The position numbers were made by a program, and so were the translations under genes. A DNA stretch of 64,000 nt, taken from positions 17,635-81,634 of the forward strand of contig CALWPC010000020.1 of NCBI GenBank assembly GCA_944383325.1, given 5' to 3'. This document shows, piece after piece, positions 50,373 to 57,744 of the stretch. This DNA is from an uncultured Lachnospiraceae bacterium. GTDB lineage: Bacteria > Bacillota > Clostridia > Lachnospirales > Lachnospiraceae. A model generated the notes under the pieces. That model saw only the letters and a list, made by a program, of their open reading frames with translations, was not told where the DNA came from and did no database searches. Positions within the stretch are counted from its first letter, which is position 1, and every line of letters starts with the position of its first letter.

Positions 50373-51870
50373 ATCGTTTGGGAAGCGTTTGTCGTTTATG
50401 GCGCCGTATGCGGTCACCGTGTGTCTCATTTTTGTGTTATATGTTGTGGCCACATGGATGAATGTGCAGAATAATGAGCAGGCTGTGGAACGGTTGATGA
50501 TGATTACCGTCATTGCCATTGTGTTGTTAGCAGCTGCACTGTCGGCCAGGTATCGCGACAAACGCGGAGAAATTTTGATCGCCGCAGTATTGATGTTGGG
50601 GATGGTGATGCGCATCGGATATATGCTGTATACCCGCAGCTTTGTCCGGGCGCATGATTATGGGACGCTGGAACCGGATGCGGCGGGACATGCCAATTAT
50701 ATTATCAGTCTGTATCAGGACGGAAGGCTGCCGGACAGCAATGCCTATCAGTTTTATCATCCGCCGCTGTATTATATTTTGTCGGCGCTTGTGATGCATC
50801 CGGCGGGATGGCTGACCGGTGCGGACAGTATCCGCGAGCTGCTGAATGCGGCGAAGATCGTTTCCTGTGCGGCGTCGTGCGGAACGCTGCTGCTGATTTG
50901 GCGGATTGCGCAGGAGTGCCGTCTGCAAAAAGGGACAATGCTGTTTGTCATGTCGTTTGCGGCCTGTTTTCCAAATATGTTTTTGCTTGCCGGTCGGGTA
51001 AATAATGATTCGCTGTCGGTGTTTTTTCAGGCGCTGATTGTGTTGTATACGATTCGATGGTACCGCGACAGGTGTATGAAAAATATTGCGGTGTTGGCGG
51101 TGGCGTTTGGATGTGGCATGATGACGAAGATGTCGTGCGCAGCGTTCGCACTGTTTACAGGGGCGGTTTTTCTGTATGTCCTGATTCAGGAAGTGAAGGC
51201 GCGGCGGGCCGCGCCGATTTGGAAACAGTTTGTTCTGTTTGGGGCGGTCAGTGTTCCGCTCGGACTGTGGTATGCGGTGCGGAATTTGATTCGTTTCGGG
51301 CAATCGTTTTTTTATGTGTATTCCGTGGAGGAAAATACCGCCTTATATGTCGGGGATTACTCGCTTTTTGACCGGTTTATCGCGGTTCCCTGGAATCAGC
51401 TGTTTGATCCGCTTTACGCGCGGCCGTATGATGACTATAACGTGCCGCTGTATATATTTAAGACGTCGATTTTTGGTGAATTTTCTTATGACGTCGCGCA
51501 GGTTCTTCCTGCCATGCTGCTTGCGGTCAATGTGGCGCTGATTGCAGTATCGCTGATTGCGGCGCTGTACTTGCTGTTGTTTGCAAAGGGACAGTCGTTT
51601 TACAGGCGGTTTGGAAGCGTTTTTCTATGGGCTGTCTTGTTTGTACCATATCTCGGCTTCCAGATTTCAGCTCCGTATGGCTGTACGATGGATTACCGAT
51701 ACATTGTACTCACGGCGATTATCGGAGTGATGCAGATTGGTTTTGCAGGTGAACAACTGCGCGGCGAGAGTCCGCGGCTGTATCGGTATGTTCGTCTGCC
51801 GGTGATCAGTCTTAACGCGTTGTTTTGTGTGTTGTCATGTCTGATGTATCTATGCATTCGGGCGGCATAA
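50359..51870 (+). CDS. GT-C membrane glycosyltransferase (ArnT/PMT-like)
   Basis: Polytopic membrane protein of 503 residues with about twelve hydrophobic segments. The first large extracytoplasmic loop has the acidic motif [47 protein letters not shown], as in GT39/GT83-type enzymes that use polyprenyl-phosphate sugars. [31 protein letters not shown] and [13 protein letters not shown] also fit. It would attach sugars to a lipid, protein or polymer outside the membrane; donor could be mannose-based given the nearby GDP-mannose gene (inference). ATG 50359 lies 14 bp inside the end of the flavoprotein gene with GGAGA upstream. Confidence 0.82.
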   Translation: MNGRKSFGKRLSFMAPYAVTVCLIFVLYVVATWMNVQNNEQAVERLMMITVIAIVLLAAALSARYRDKRGEILIAAVLMLGMVMRIGYMLYTRSFVRAHDYGTLEPDAAGHANYIISLYQDGRLPDSNAYQFYHPPLYYILSALVMHPAGWLTGADSIRELLNAAKIVSCAASCGTLLLIWRIAQECRLQKGTMLFVMSFAACFPNMFLLAGRVNNDSLSVFFQALIVLYTIRWYRDRCMKNIAVLAVAFGCGMMTKMSCAAFALFTGAVFLYVLIQEVKARRAAPIWKQFVLFGAVSVPLGLWYAVRNLIRFGQSFFYVYSVEENTALYVGDYSLFDRFIAVPWNQLFDPLYARPYDDYNVPLYIFKTSIFGEFSYDVAQVLPAMLLAVNVALIAVSLIAALYLLLFAKGQSFYRRFGSVFLWAVLFVPYLGFQISAPYGCTMDYRYIVLTAIIGVMQIGFAGEQLRGESPRLYRYVRLPVISLNALFCVLSCLMYLCIRAA

Positions 51871-51897
51871 AAAAGAATCCTGCGAAGCAGAAAAAGA

Positions 51898-51947
51898 AGG
51901 GCATCCTTCCTGTGAGGTTCTGACTCACCGGAGGACGCCCTGTTTTT
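51898..51947 (+). terminator. Terminator between glycosyltransferase and uxaC genes
   Basis: A long stem from AGGGCATCCTTCC (51898-) to GGAGGACGCCCT (ending 51941), enclosing a GTGAG/CTCAC arm, then GTTTTTG. The arms have minor mismatches. Confidence 0.75.
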
Positions 51948-51974
51948 GTGTACAGTAAATGTGTGAATAAGAGG

Positions 51975-53393
51975 TTATTCTGCCGTCTGCAGATCAAATC
52001 CGAAGTAGCGGATGGCATTGTTGTAAGAAATGTCTTTTACAATTTGTTTTAATGTCTTCATATCAGCAGGATATTCCCCGTTTTCCACCCAGTTTCCAAG
52101 AAGCTCGCACAAAATGCGGCGGAAATATTCGTGGCGGGTGTAGGAGAGGAAGCTGCGTGAATCGGTCAGCATACCGATGAAGTTCGAGAGCAGTCCCAGG
52201 TTGGCGAGGGACGTCATCTGTTCGGTCATGCCGACTTTGTGGTCATTGAACCACCATGCGGAACCCTGCTGAATTTTTCCTACGGCCGAGGAGTCCTGGA
52301 AGCAGCCGAGTACGGTGCCGATGGCAGCGTTGTCGGTCGGATTCAGAGAATAAATAATTGTTTTCGGCAATTCTCCGGTCACGTTGAGCGCATTCAGGAA
52401 AGCGGACATTTCTTTGGCAGAGCTGTAAGTGTCAATATGGTCATATCCGCTGTCGGGACCGATTTGATTGAACATCAGTGTGTTTACACTGCGCTGTGTG
52501 CCATAGTGCAGCTGCATTGCCCAGTTGAGCCGGTGATATTCTCTGCCCATGGCAATCATAAACGCCGTTTTAAACTGGAGCTCCTCGTCTCTTGTCACGC
52601 TTTCGCCGGACAGTCGTTTTTGGAAGATGTCCTCAATTTCCTGTTCTGAAGCCGGACGATACATCACGTATTCCAGGGCGTGATCACTTACGCAGCAGCC
52701 CATAGAGTTGAAGAATTCCAGACGGTTTTTCAGGGCGTCTAAGAGGGAAGCAAAAGAGTTGATTGCGATACCGCTTGCGTCGCTCAGCTTTGCCAGATAG
52801 TCCATGTATTCGGGCGACTCGATGTTCATCGCCTTGTCCGGCCGCCATGCGGGGAGTACCTGCACATCAAAGCTCTTGTCGTCGGCAATCAGCTTGTGCC
52901 ATTGCAGCGAGTCGATCGGATCGTCCGTGGTACAGATCAGTGTAACATTAGACTGTTTAATCAGATTGCGCACGCTCATCGACGGATCTTGAAGTTTTGC
53001 GTTGCACAGATTCCATACTTCCTCGGCTGTGTCTCCGTTTAACACGCCGTGATAGCCGAAGTAGCGCTGTAATTCCAGGTGGCTCCAGTGATAAAGCGGG
53101 TTACCGATTGCTTTTGCCAGAGTCTCCGCCCATTTCTGGAACTTTTCGCGGTCGGATGCATCCCCGGTAATGTATTTCTCGTCGACGCCGTTGCTGCGCA
53201 TCTGACGCCATTTGTAGTGGTCCCCGCCGAGCCAGACTTGCGTGATGTTTTCAAACTGGCGGTCTTCGGCGATTTCCTGCGGGTTAATGTGGCAGTGGTA
53301 GTCCAGAATCGGCGTGTTCTCGGCTGCGTCGTGAAACAGCGCCTGGGCTGTCTCGCTCGAAAGTAAGAAATTGTTGTCCATAAATGCTTTCAT
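51975..53393 (-). CDS. uxaC: Glucuronate isomerase (uronate isomerase)
   Basis: Interconverts D-glucuronate and fructuronate, or D-galacturonate and tagaturonate. The 472-residue protein starts KAFMDNNFLLSSETAQALFHDAAENTPILDYHCHINPQEIAEDRQFENI with the H-x-H metal-binding motif of the amidohydrolase-type fold; NVTLICTTDDPIDSLQWH, GSAWWFNDHKVGMTEQMTSLANLGLLSNFIGMLTDSRSFLSYTRHEYFRR are diagnostic for UxaC. AGGAGG precedes the ATG (rc of TCCTCC near 53400). Second gene of the lacI-uxaC unit, divergent from uxaBA. Confidence 0.96.
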   Translation of the reverse strand: MKAFMDNNFLLSSETAQALFHDAAENTPILDYHCHINPQEIAEDRQFENITQVWLGGDHYKWRQMRSNGVDEKYITGDASDREKFQKWAETLAKAIGNPLYHWSHLELQRYFGYHGVLNGDTAEEVWNLCNAKLQDPSMSVRNLIKQSNVTLICTTDDPIDSLQWHKLIADDKSFDVQVLPAWRPDKAMNIESPEYMDYLAKLSDASGIAINSFASLLDALKNRLEFFNSMGCCVSDHALEYVMYRPASEQEIEDIFQKRLSGESVTRDEELQFKTAFMIAMGREYHRLNWAMQLHYGTQRSVNTLMFNQIGPDSGYDHIDTYSSAKEMSAFLNALNVTGELPKTIIYSLNPTDNAAIGTVLGCFQDSSAVGKIQQGSAWWFNDHKVGMTEQMTSLANLGLLSNFIGMLTDSRSFLSYTRHEYFRRILCELLGNWVENGEYPADMKTLKQIVKDISYNNAIRYFGFDLQTAE

Positions 53394-53465
53394 TTTATCG
53401 TCCTCCTAAATAAATTTTTGATATAATTATTGGCATGGCGCCATAATTGTCATGGGAAAAGGGGT

Positions 53466-54482
53466 TCAGGCCGGCGGGAAGTTTGTTGTAGCCCGCTGAA
53501 CCAGATCTGCCGAAATCATAATTTTCTGGGGCACGTCCCGTCCGGCAAACAGCTGCATCAACTGGTTGACCGTCGTCACCGAGAGCGCCTCTACCCGGTT
53601 GTCGATCGAGGTCACCGCGGGTTCGCTGCACTCGGCGAGAACGGAATTGTTAAAGCCGACGATGCTTAGCTCATCGGGAATCCGCAGGCTGCGGCTTTTG
53701 GCAAACTTGACGGCGCCGACCGCCATAATATCTTCGGAAGCGATTACGGCGTCAAATTCAAGTCCCATATCGTACAGTCCGGCAATAAAGCGGATATTTT
53801 CACTTAATTTTTTGGGACAGCGCTGTATAAGCCGCTCGTCCACCTCCAGTTGGTGTTTCTTAAATGCTTTGCGGTAGCCGGCAAGTTTTTCGTTGCCGCT
53901 GTACGAGTGTGATTTATAAAGGAACAAAATGCGCCGGTGTCCGGTCTGTATGAGCGAGGAAGTCGCGTGTTTGACCGCGTGGAAGTCATCGCACAGCACG
54001 CTGTAAATATTTGGTTTGTCGAGCGCTGCGTTCATCAGCATCACAGGTACCTGCTGCGCTGCGTCTACAATGTACTGATTGTTTTCGGGGGTCATGTCCA
54101 GAAAACTGGAACCGACGAGGATCAGCGCGTCGACTTGTTTGGACAGCAACAGTTTCAGATATTGCTTCTTCGTCTCAAGCTCATAGCCGCTGCAGCACAG
54201 AAAGGAATCATAACCATTTTTCCGAAGCTCGTGTTCCAGGTGGTAGACGGCGTTGGCCAGATAGGTGTCGGAGGAGTCTGAGCACATGATTCCGATTGTA
54301 TTCATGCTTCCGAGACCAAGGCCGCGTGCGAAGGCGTTGGGGGTGTAGCCGAGTTCCAACATGGCGGCGTGCACTTTTTCACGGGTTTTGTCGCTGACAT
54401 TGGCGCTTCCGTTTAAAACACGGGATACTGTGGCGATGGATACGCCGGCTTTTGTGGATACGTCGTATATATTTGCCTTCAA
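53466..54482 (-). CDS. LacI-family regulator of uronate genes
   Basis: A 338-residue repressor. N-terminal helix-turn-helix ANIYDVSTKAGVSIATVSRVLNGSANVSDKTREKVHAAMLELGYTPNAFARGL, then a periplasmic-binding-protein-like ligand domain starting TIGIMCSDSSDTYLANAVYHLEHEL, with AVIASEDIMAVGAVKFAKSRSLRIPDELSIVGFNNS near the C-terminus. Start TTG 54482 has GGAGGTGA 5 nt upstream; the longer frame upstream runs through the promoter and operator and is rejected. It lies between two matched operator palindromes and next to uxaC, uxaB and uxaA, so it most likely responds to a uronate-pathway intermediate. Confidence 0.9.
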   Translation of the reverse strand: MKANIYDVSTKAGVSIATVSRVLNGSANVSDKTREKVHAAMLELGYTPNAFARGLGLGSMNTIGIMCSDSSDTYLANAVYHLEHELRKNGYDSFLCCSGYELETKKQYLKLLLSKQVDALILVGSSFLDMTPENNQYIVDAAQQVPVMLMNAALDKPNIYSVLCDDFHAVKHATSSLIQTGHRRILFLYKSHSYSGNEKLAGYRKAFKKHQLEVDERLIQRCPKKLSENIRFIAGLYDMGLEFDAVIASEDIMAVGAVKFAKSRSLRIPDELSIVGFNNSVLAECSEPAVTSIDNRVEALSVTTVNQLMQLFAGRDVPQKIMISADLVQRATTNFPPA

Positions 54483-54513
54483 TCCGTCACCTCCGTTCTG
54501 GCATCCATGAGAA

Positions 54514-54527
54514 TGTAAGAGCTTACA
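54514..54527. promoter_or_regulatory. LacI-type operator 1 (lacI-uxaC side)
   Basis: TGTAAG-AG-CTTACA, a perfect palindrome with a 2-bp centre, located 10 bp downstream of the minus-strand -10 element. Shares its sequence with operator 2. Confidence 0.7.
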
Positions 54528-54537
54528 ATGTGAAAAC

Positions 54538-54566
54538 ATTATAACGCATTTTATATCGTTTGGCAA
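54538..54566 (-). promoter_or_regulatory. Promoter of lacI-uxaC
   Basis: Minus strand TTGCCA (54566-54561), 17-bp spacer, perfect TATAAT (54543-54538). Operator 1 lies just downstream, implying autorepression. Confidence 0.75.
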
Positions 54567-54599
54567 GTACAAAAAAATGAATAAATGCTCATAAAAACA

Positions 54600-54628
54600 T
54601 TGACTTCTCCTGTTGCAGCGGTTAAAAT
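54600..54628 (+). promoter_or_regulatory. Promoter of uxaB-uxaA-glycosidase operon
   Basis: TTGACT (54600-54605), 17-bp spacer, TAAAAT (54623-54628), with operator 2 at the predicted start site. Confidence 0.7.
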
Positions 54629-54634
54629 GAACGG

Positions 54635-54648
54635 TGAAAGCTCTTACA
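54635..54648. promoter_or_regulatory. LacI-type operator 2 (uxaB side)
   Basis: TGAAAG-CT-CTTACA differs from operator 1, read on the opposite strand, at one position. It lies 7 bp after the -10 hexamer, a typical repressor position; the two sites are 121 bp apart and could loop. Confidence 0.65.
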
Positions 54649-54721
54649 TAATTTGGAGGGCAGATCACTGATAAAATAAAGAATAAAGAAAGATGCGTAA
54701 GCAGCGGAATGGAGGATCTCT

Positions 54722-56185
54722 ATGCAAGTGTTAAACAAAACGATGACGAATCCGGTGGAGCGGCCGATCAAGGTGCTGCAGTTCGGCGAGGGCGGTTTCC
54801 TTCGCGCTTTTGTCGATTATATGATTGACGTGGCGAATGAGAAGGGTGTGTTTGACGGCAATATCGTCATTGTAAAACCGATTGAATTTGGAAATCTCGA
54901 CTTTTTCCGCGAGCAGGATTGCCAGTATACGCTGTCCCTGCGGGGCAAGGAAAATAATGAGGCCAAGGTTGTCAACCGTGTGATCACGAGTGTGGCGGAC
55001 GCCGTTGCCGCAGTGGAGGAATATGACCGCTATATGGAGTATGCAAAGCTTGACACGCTGCGCTTTGTAGTTTCCAATACGACAGAGGCGGGAATTGTGT
55101 TTGACGAGGACGACAAGTTTGAGAGTAATCCGCCGAAAACATTTCCGGGTAAGCTGACAAAATTTTTATATGCGCGTTATGAGCATTTTCACGGGGCGAA
55201 AGATAAGGGCCTGATTATGCTGCCGGTTGAGCTGATCGACAACAACGGTCCGGCGCTCAAAAAATGTGTGTTCCAGTTTATTGATCTGTGGAATCTTGGC
55301 GAGGAGTTTAAAAACTGGGTATTAGAGGCGTGTATTTTCGGGAGCACGCTTGTCGACCGTATTGTCACCGGCTATCCGCGGGACGACGCCCAGAAGATGT
55401 GGGAAGAGTTTGGGTATCGTGATAATCTTCTCGATACCGGCGAGCTGTTTGCGCTCTGGGTGATTGAATGCGAGAAAGATTTTTCGCAGGAGTTTCCGCT
55501 TGACAAGGCGGGACTTCCGGTGATTTTTACAGACAATCAGAAGCCGTATAAAGAGAGAAAGGTTCGTATCTTAAACGGCGCGCACACGTCGTTTGTGCTT
55601 GCGTCTTATCTGGCGGGCAATGATATTGTTCTTGAGTCGATGAATGATGAAACAGTCCGCAAATTTATGACAAATGTCATTTTTGACGAAGTGATTCCGA
55701 CGCTTTCTCTGCCGGAAAAGGAGCTTGTCGATTTTGCAAACGCAGTGCTTGAACGGTTTGAAAATCCGTATGTAAAGCATGCGCTGCTCTCGATTTCCCT
55801 GAATTCCGTTTCCAAGTGGAGAGCGCGCTGCATGCCTTCGCTGAAAGGGTATATTGAGAAAAAAGGAGAACTGCCGAAGTTTTTGAGCTTCTCCCTTGCC
55901 GCGCTGATGGCGTTTTATACCGGAAGCGAAATTCGCGACGGCGTCCTGATTGGCCACAGAGGGCAGCAGGAGTATAATATTATGGATGATGCGGACGTGC
56001 TGGAATTTTTCGCGGAAGAATCCGGAAAGCCGAGCGCCGAGTTTGTTCAGAAATTTTTAAGCAACACGAAATTTTTCGGCGAAGATCTGACAAGGTATGA
56101 GGGACTTGGCGATCTGGTGGCCGCTGATCTGGATCTGATCCGCGAGAAAGGAATGAGAGCGGCGTTGGAGGCGGTGACTGCTTAA
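54722..56185 (+). CDS. uxaB: Tagaturonate reductase (altronate oxidoreductase)
   Basis: NADH-dependent reduction of tagaturonate to altronate. The 487-residue product belongs to the mannitol dehydrogenase superfamily: KVLQFGEGGFLRAFVDYMIDVANEKGVFDGNIVIVKPI at the N-terminus, LRFVVSNTTEAGIVFDE, LDTGELFALWVIECEKDFSQEFPLDKAGLPVIFTDNQKPYKERKVRILNGAHTSFV with the catalytic Lys/Asn/His region. Length and motifs fit UxaB rather than fructuronate reductase UxuB. First gene of the plus-strand operon; uxaA follows after 57 bp. Confidence 0.94.
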   Translation: MQVLNKTMTNPVERPIKVLQFGEGGFLRAFVDYMIDVANEKGVFDGNIVIVKPIEFGNLDFFREQDCQYTLSLRGKENNEAKVVNRVITSVADAVAAVEEYDRYMEYAKLDTLRFVVSNTTEAGIVFDEDDKFESNPPKTFPGKLTKFLYARYEHFHGAKDKGLIMLPVELIDNNGPALKKCVFQFIDLWNLGEEFKNWVLEACIFGSTLVDRIVTGYPRDDAQKMWEEFGYRDNLLDTGELFALWVIECEKDFSQEFPLDKAGLPVIFTDNQKPYKERKVRILNGAHTSFVLASYLAGNDIVLESMNDETVRKFMTNVIFDEVIPTLSLPEKELVDFANAVLERFENPYVKHALLSISLNSVSKWRARCMPSLKGYIEKKGELPKFLSFSLAALMAFYTGSEIRDGVLIGHRGQQEYNIMDDADVLEFFAEESGKPSAEFVQKFLSNTKFFGEDLTRYEGLGDLVAADLDLIREKGMRAALEAVTA

Positions 56186-56242
56186 AACAGCAGCCGGCGG
56201 CGGTCTGTCCGCTGACATTGTGAGACATGCATGGAGGGTGTT

Positions 56243-57724
56243 ATGCAGGATTATATTATAATCAATGAAAATGATAATGTAGCAGTGGCGTTAAAGCCGC
56301 TTTCTGCAGGAACCGTCTTTGAGATAGGCGGACAGCAGGTGACGCTGGCGGAGGATATACCGCAGGGCCATAAATTTGCGCTCCTCAGTCTTTCTGAGGG
56401 CGATGAGGTAGTGAAATATGGATTTCGCATCGGTATCGCGAAAGAGGATATACCGCAGGGCGGTTGGATTCATGTACATAATCTGAAGACGGCGCTCGGG
56501 GATTTGCTGACTTACAGCTATCATCCGACGGGCGTGGATGTGGAGAAAACGGCGCCTGTGACCTTTCAGGGCTTTAAGCGTCCGGACGGCAAGGTAGGCG
56601 TGCGCAATGAGCTTTGGATTATACCGACTGTGGGCTGCGTCAATTCGATTGCTCAGGAGATGGCGAAAGAGGCTGCGTCGCTTGTGGGCGGCTCCGTTGA
56701 GGAAGTGGTTGCATTTCCGCATCCGTATGGGTGTTCGCAGATGGGCGACGATCAGGAGAACACAAGGGAGATTCTGGCAGATTTAATTACGCACCCGAAT
56801 GCGGGCGGCGTACTTGTGCTTGGTCTTGGGTGTGAAAACAGCAACATTGATGAGATTAAGAAGCATATGGGCGATTATGACCCGAATCGGGTGCGGTTTC
56901 TCGTTTGCCAGGAGAGCGACGATGAGATGCGGGATGGGTTGGCGCTGCTTGGGGAGTTGGCTGAGTATGTCTCAAAGTTTGAGCGCGAGCCCGTGGACGT
57001 ATCAAATCTGATCGTCGGCATGAAGTGCGGCGGATCGGACGGGCTGTCCGGTATTACGGCCAATCCGACTGTGGGGGCATTTTCAGATCTGCTGATTTCC
57101 AAGGGAGGCACAACGATTCTGACGGAAGTGCCGGAGATGTTTGGTGCAGAAACACTGCTGATGGATCGGTGCGCAGATGAAAAGCTGTTTGAGAAAACGG
57201 TTGCGCTCATTAATGATTTTAAAAATTATTTTACAAGTCATAATCAGACAATATATGAAAACCCGTCGCCTGGAAATAAAAAGGGCGGAATCAGTACTCT
57301 GGAGGATAAGTCTTTAGGATGCACGCAAAAGTCAGGAAGCGCGCTCGTGCGCGGCGTATTGGCTTACGGTGAGCAGGTGCAGACAAAAGGGCTGAATTTG
57401 CTGAGCGCGCCGGGCAACGATCTGGTGGCGGCTACCGCTCTGGCAGCTTCGGGTGCGCAGATCGTGCTCTTTACAACCGGGCGGGGGACGCCGTTTGCCT
57501 CTCCGGTGCCGACGGTCAAGATCTCGAGTAATTCTGTATTGTATGAGAAAAAGACGAGATGGATTGATTTTAACGCCGGCAAGCTTGTCGAGGGAACACC
57601 GAAGGCGGAGCTTGCGGCAGAGTTGTTTGCGTATGTGATCGAGGTAGCTTCCGGACGAAAGGTTAAGGCGGAAGAAGCGGGCTATCACGACATGGCGATC
57701 TTTAAACAGGGAGTCACTCTGTAA
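56243..57724 (+). CDS. uxaA: Altronate dehydratase
   Basis: Iron-dependent dehydration of D-altronate to 2-keto-3-deoxygluconate. The 493-residue protein has an N-terminal SAF-like domain (YIIINENDNVAVALKPLSAGTVFEIGGQQVTLAEDIPQGHKFAL) and the UxaA core: GFKRPDGKVGVRNELWIIPTVGCVNSIA, PHPYGCSQMGDDQENTREILADLITHPNAGGVLVLGLGCENSN, GMKCGGSDGLSGITANPTVGAFSDLLISKGGTTILTEVPEMFGAE and FTTGRGTPFASPVPTVKISSN. ATG 56243 has GGAGGG upstream; ATG 56231 overlaps that site. KDG kinase and aldolase are not in the window. Confidence 0.95.
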   Translation: MQDYIIINENDNVAVALKPLSAGTVFEIGGQQVTLAEDIPQGHKFALLSLSEGDEVVKYGFRIGIAKEDIPQGGWIHVHNLKTALGDLLTYSYHPTGVDVEKTAPVTFQGFKRPDGKVGVRNELWIIPTVGCVNSIAQEMAKEAASLVGGSVEEVVAFPHPYGCSQMGDDQENTREILADLITHPNAGGVLVLGLGCENSNIDEIKKHMGDYDPNRVRFLVCQESDDEMRDGLALLGELAEYVSKFEREPVDVSNLIVGMKCGGSDGLSGITANPTVGAFSDLLISKGGTTILTEVPEMFGAETLLMDRCADEKLFEKTVALINDFKNYFTSHNQTIYENPSPGNKKGGISTLEDKSLGCTQKSGSALVRGVLAYGEQVQTKGLNLLSAPGNDLVAATALAASGAQIVLFTTGRGTPFASPVPTVKISSNSVLYEKKTRWIDFNAGKLVEGTPKAELAAELFAYVIEVASGRKVKAEEAGYHDMAIFKQGVTL

Positions 57725-57744
57725 AGTTAAAGGAGAATTTTTGT

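Noticed and set aside
53466..54668. Longer LacI reading frame starting at 54668
   Set aside because: Its extra 62 codons would cover both operators and promoters; TTG 54482 has GGAGGTGA and gives the standard LacI N-terminus.
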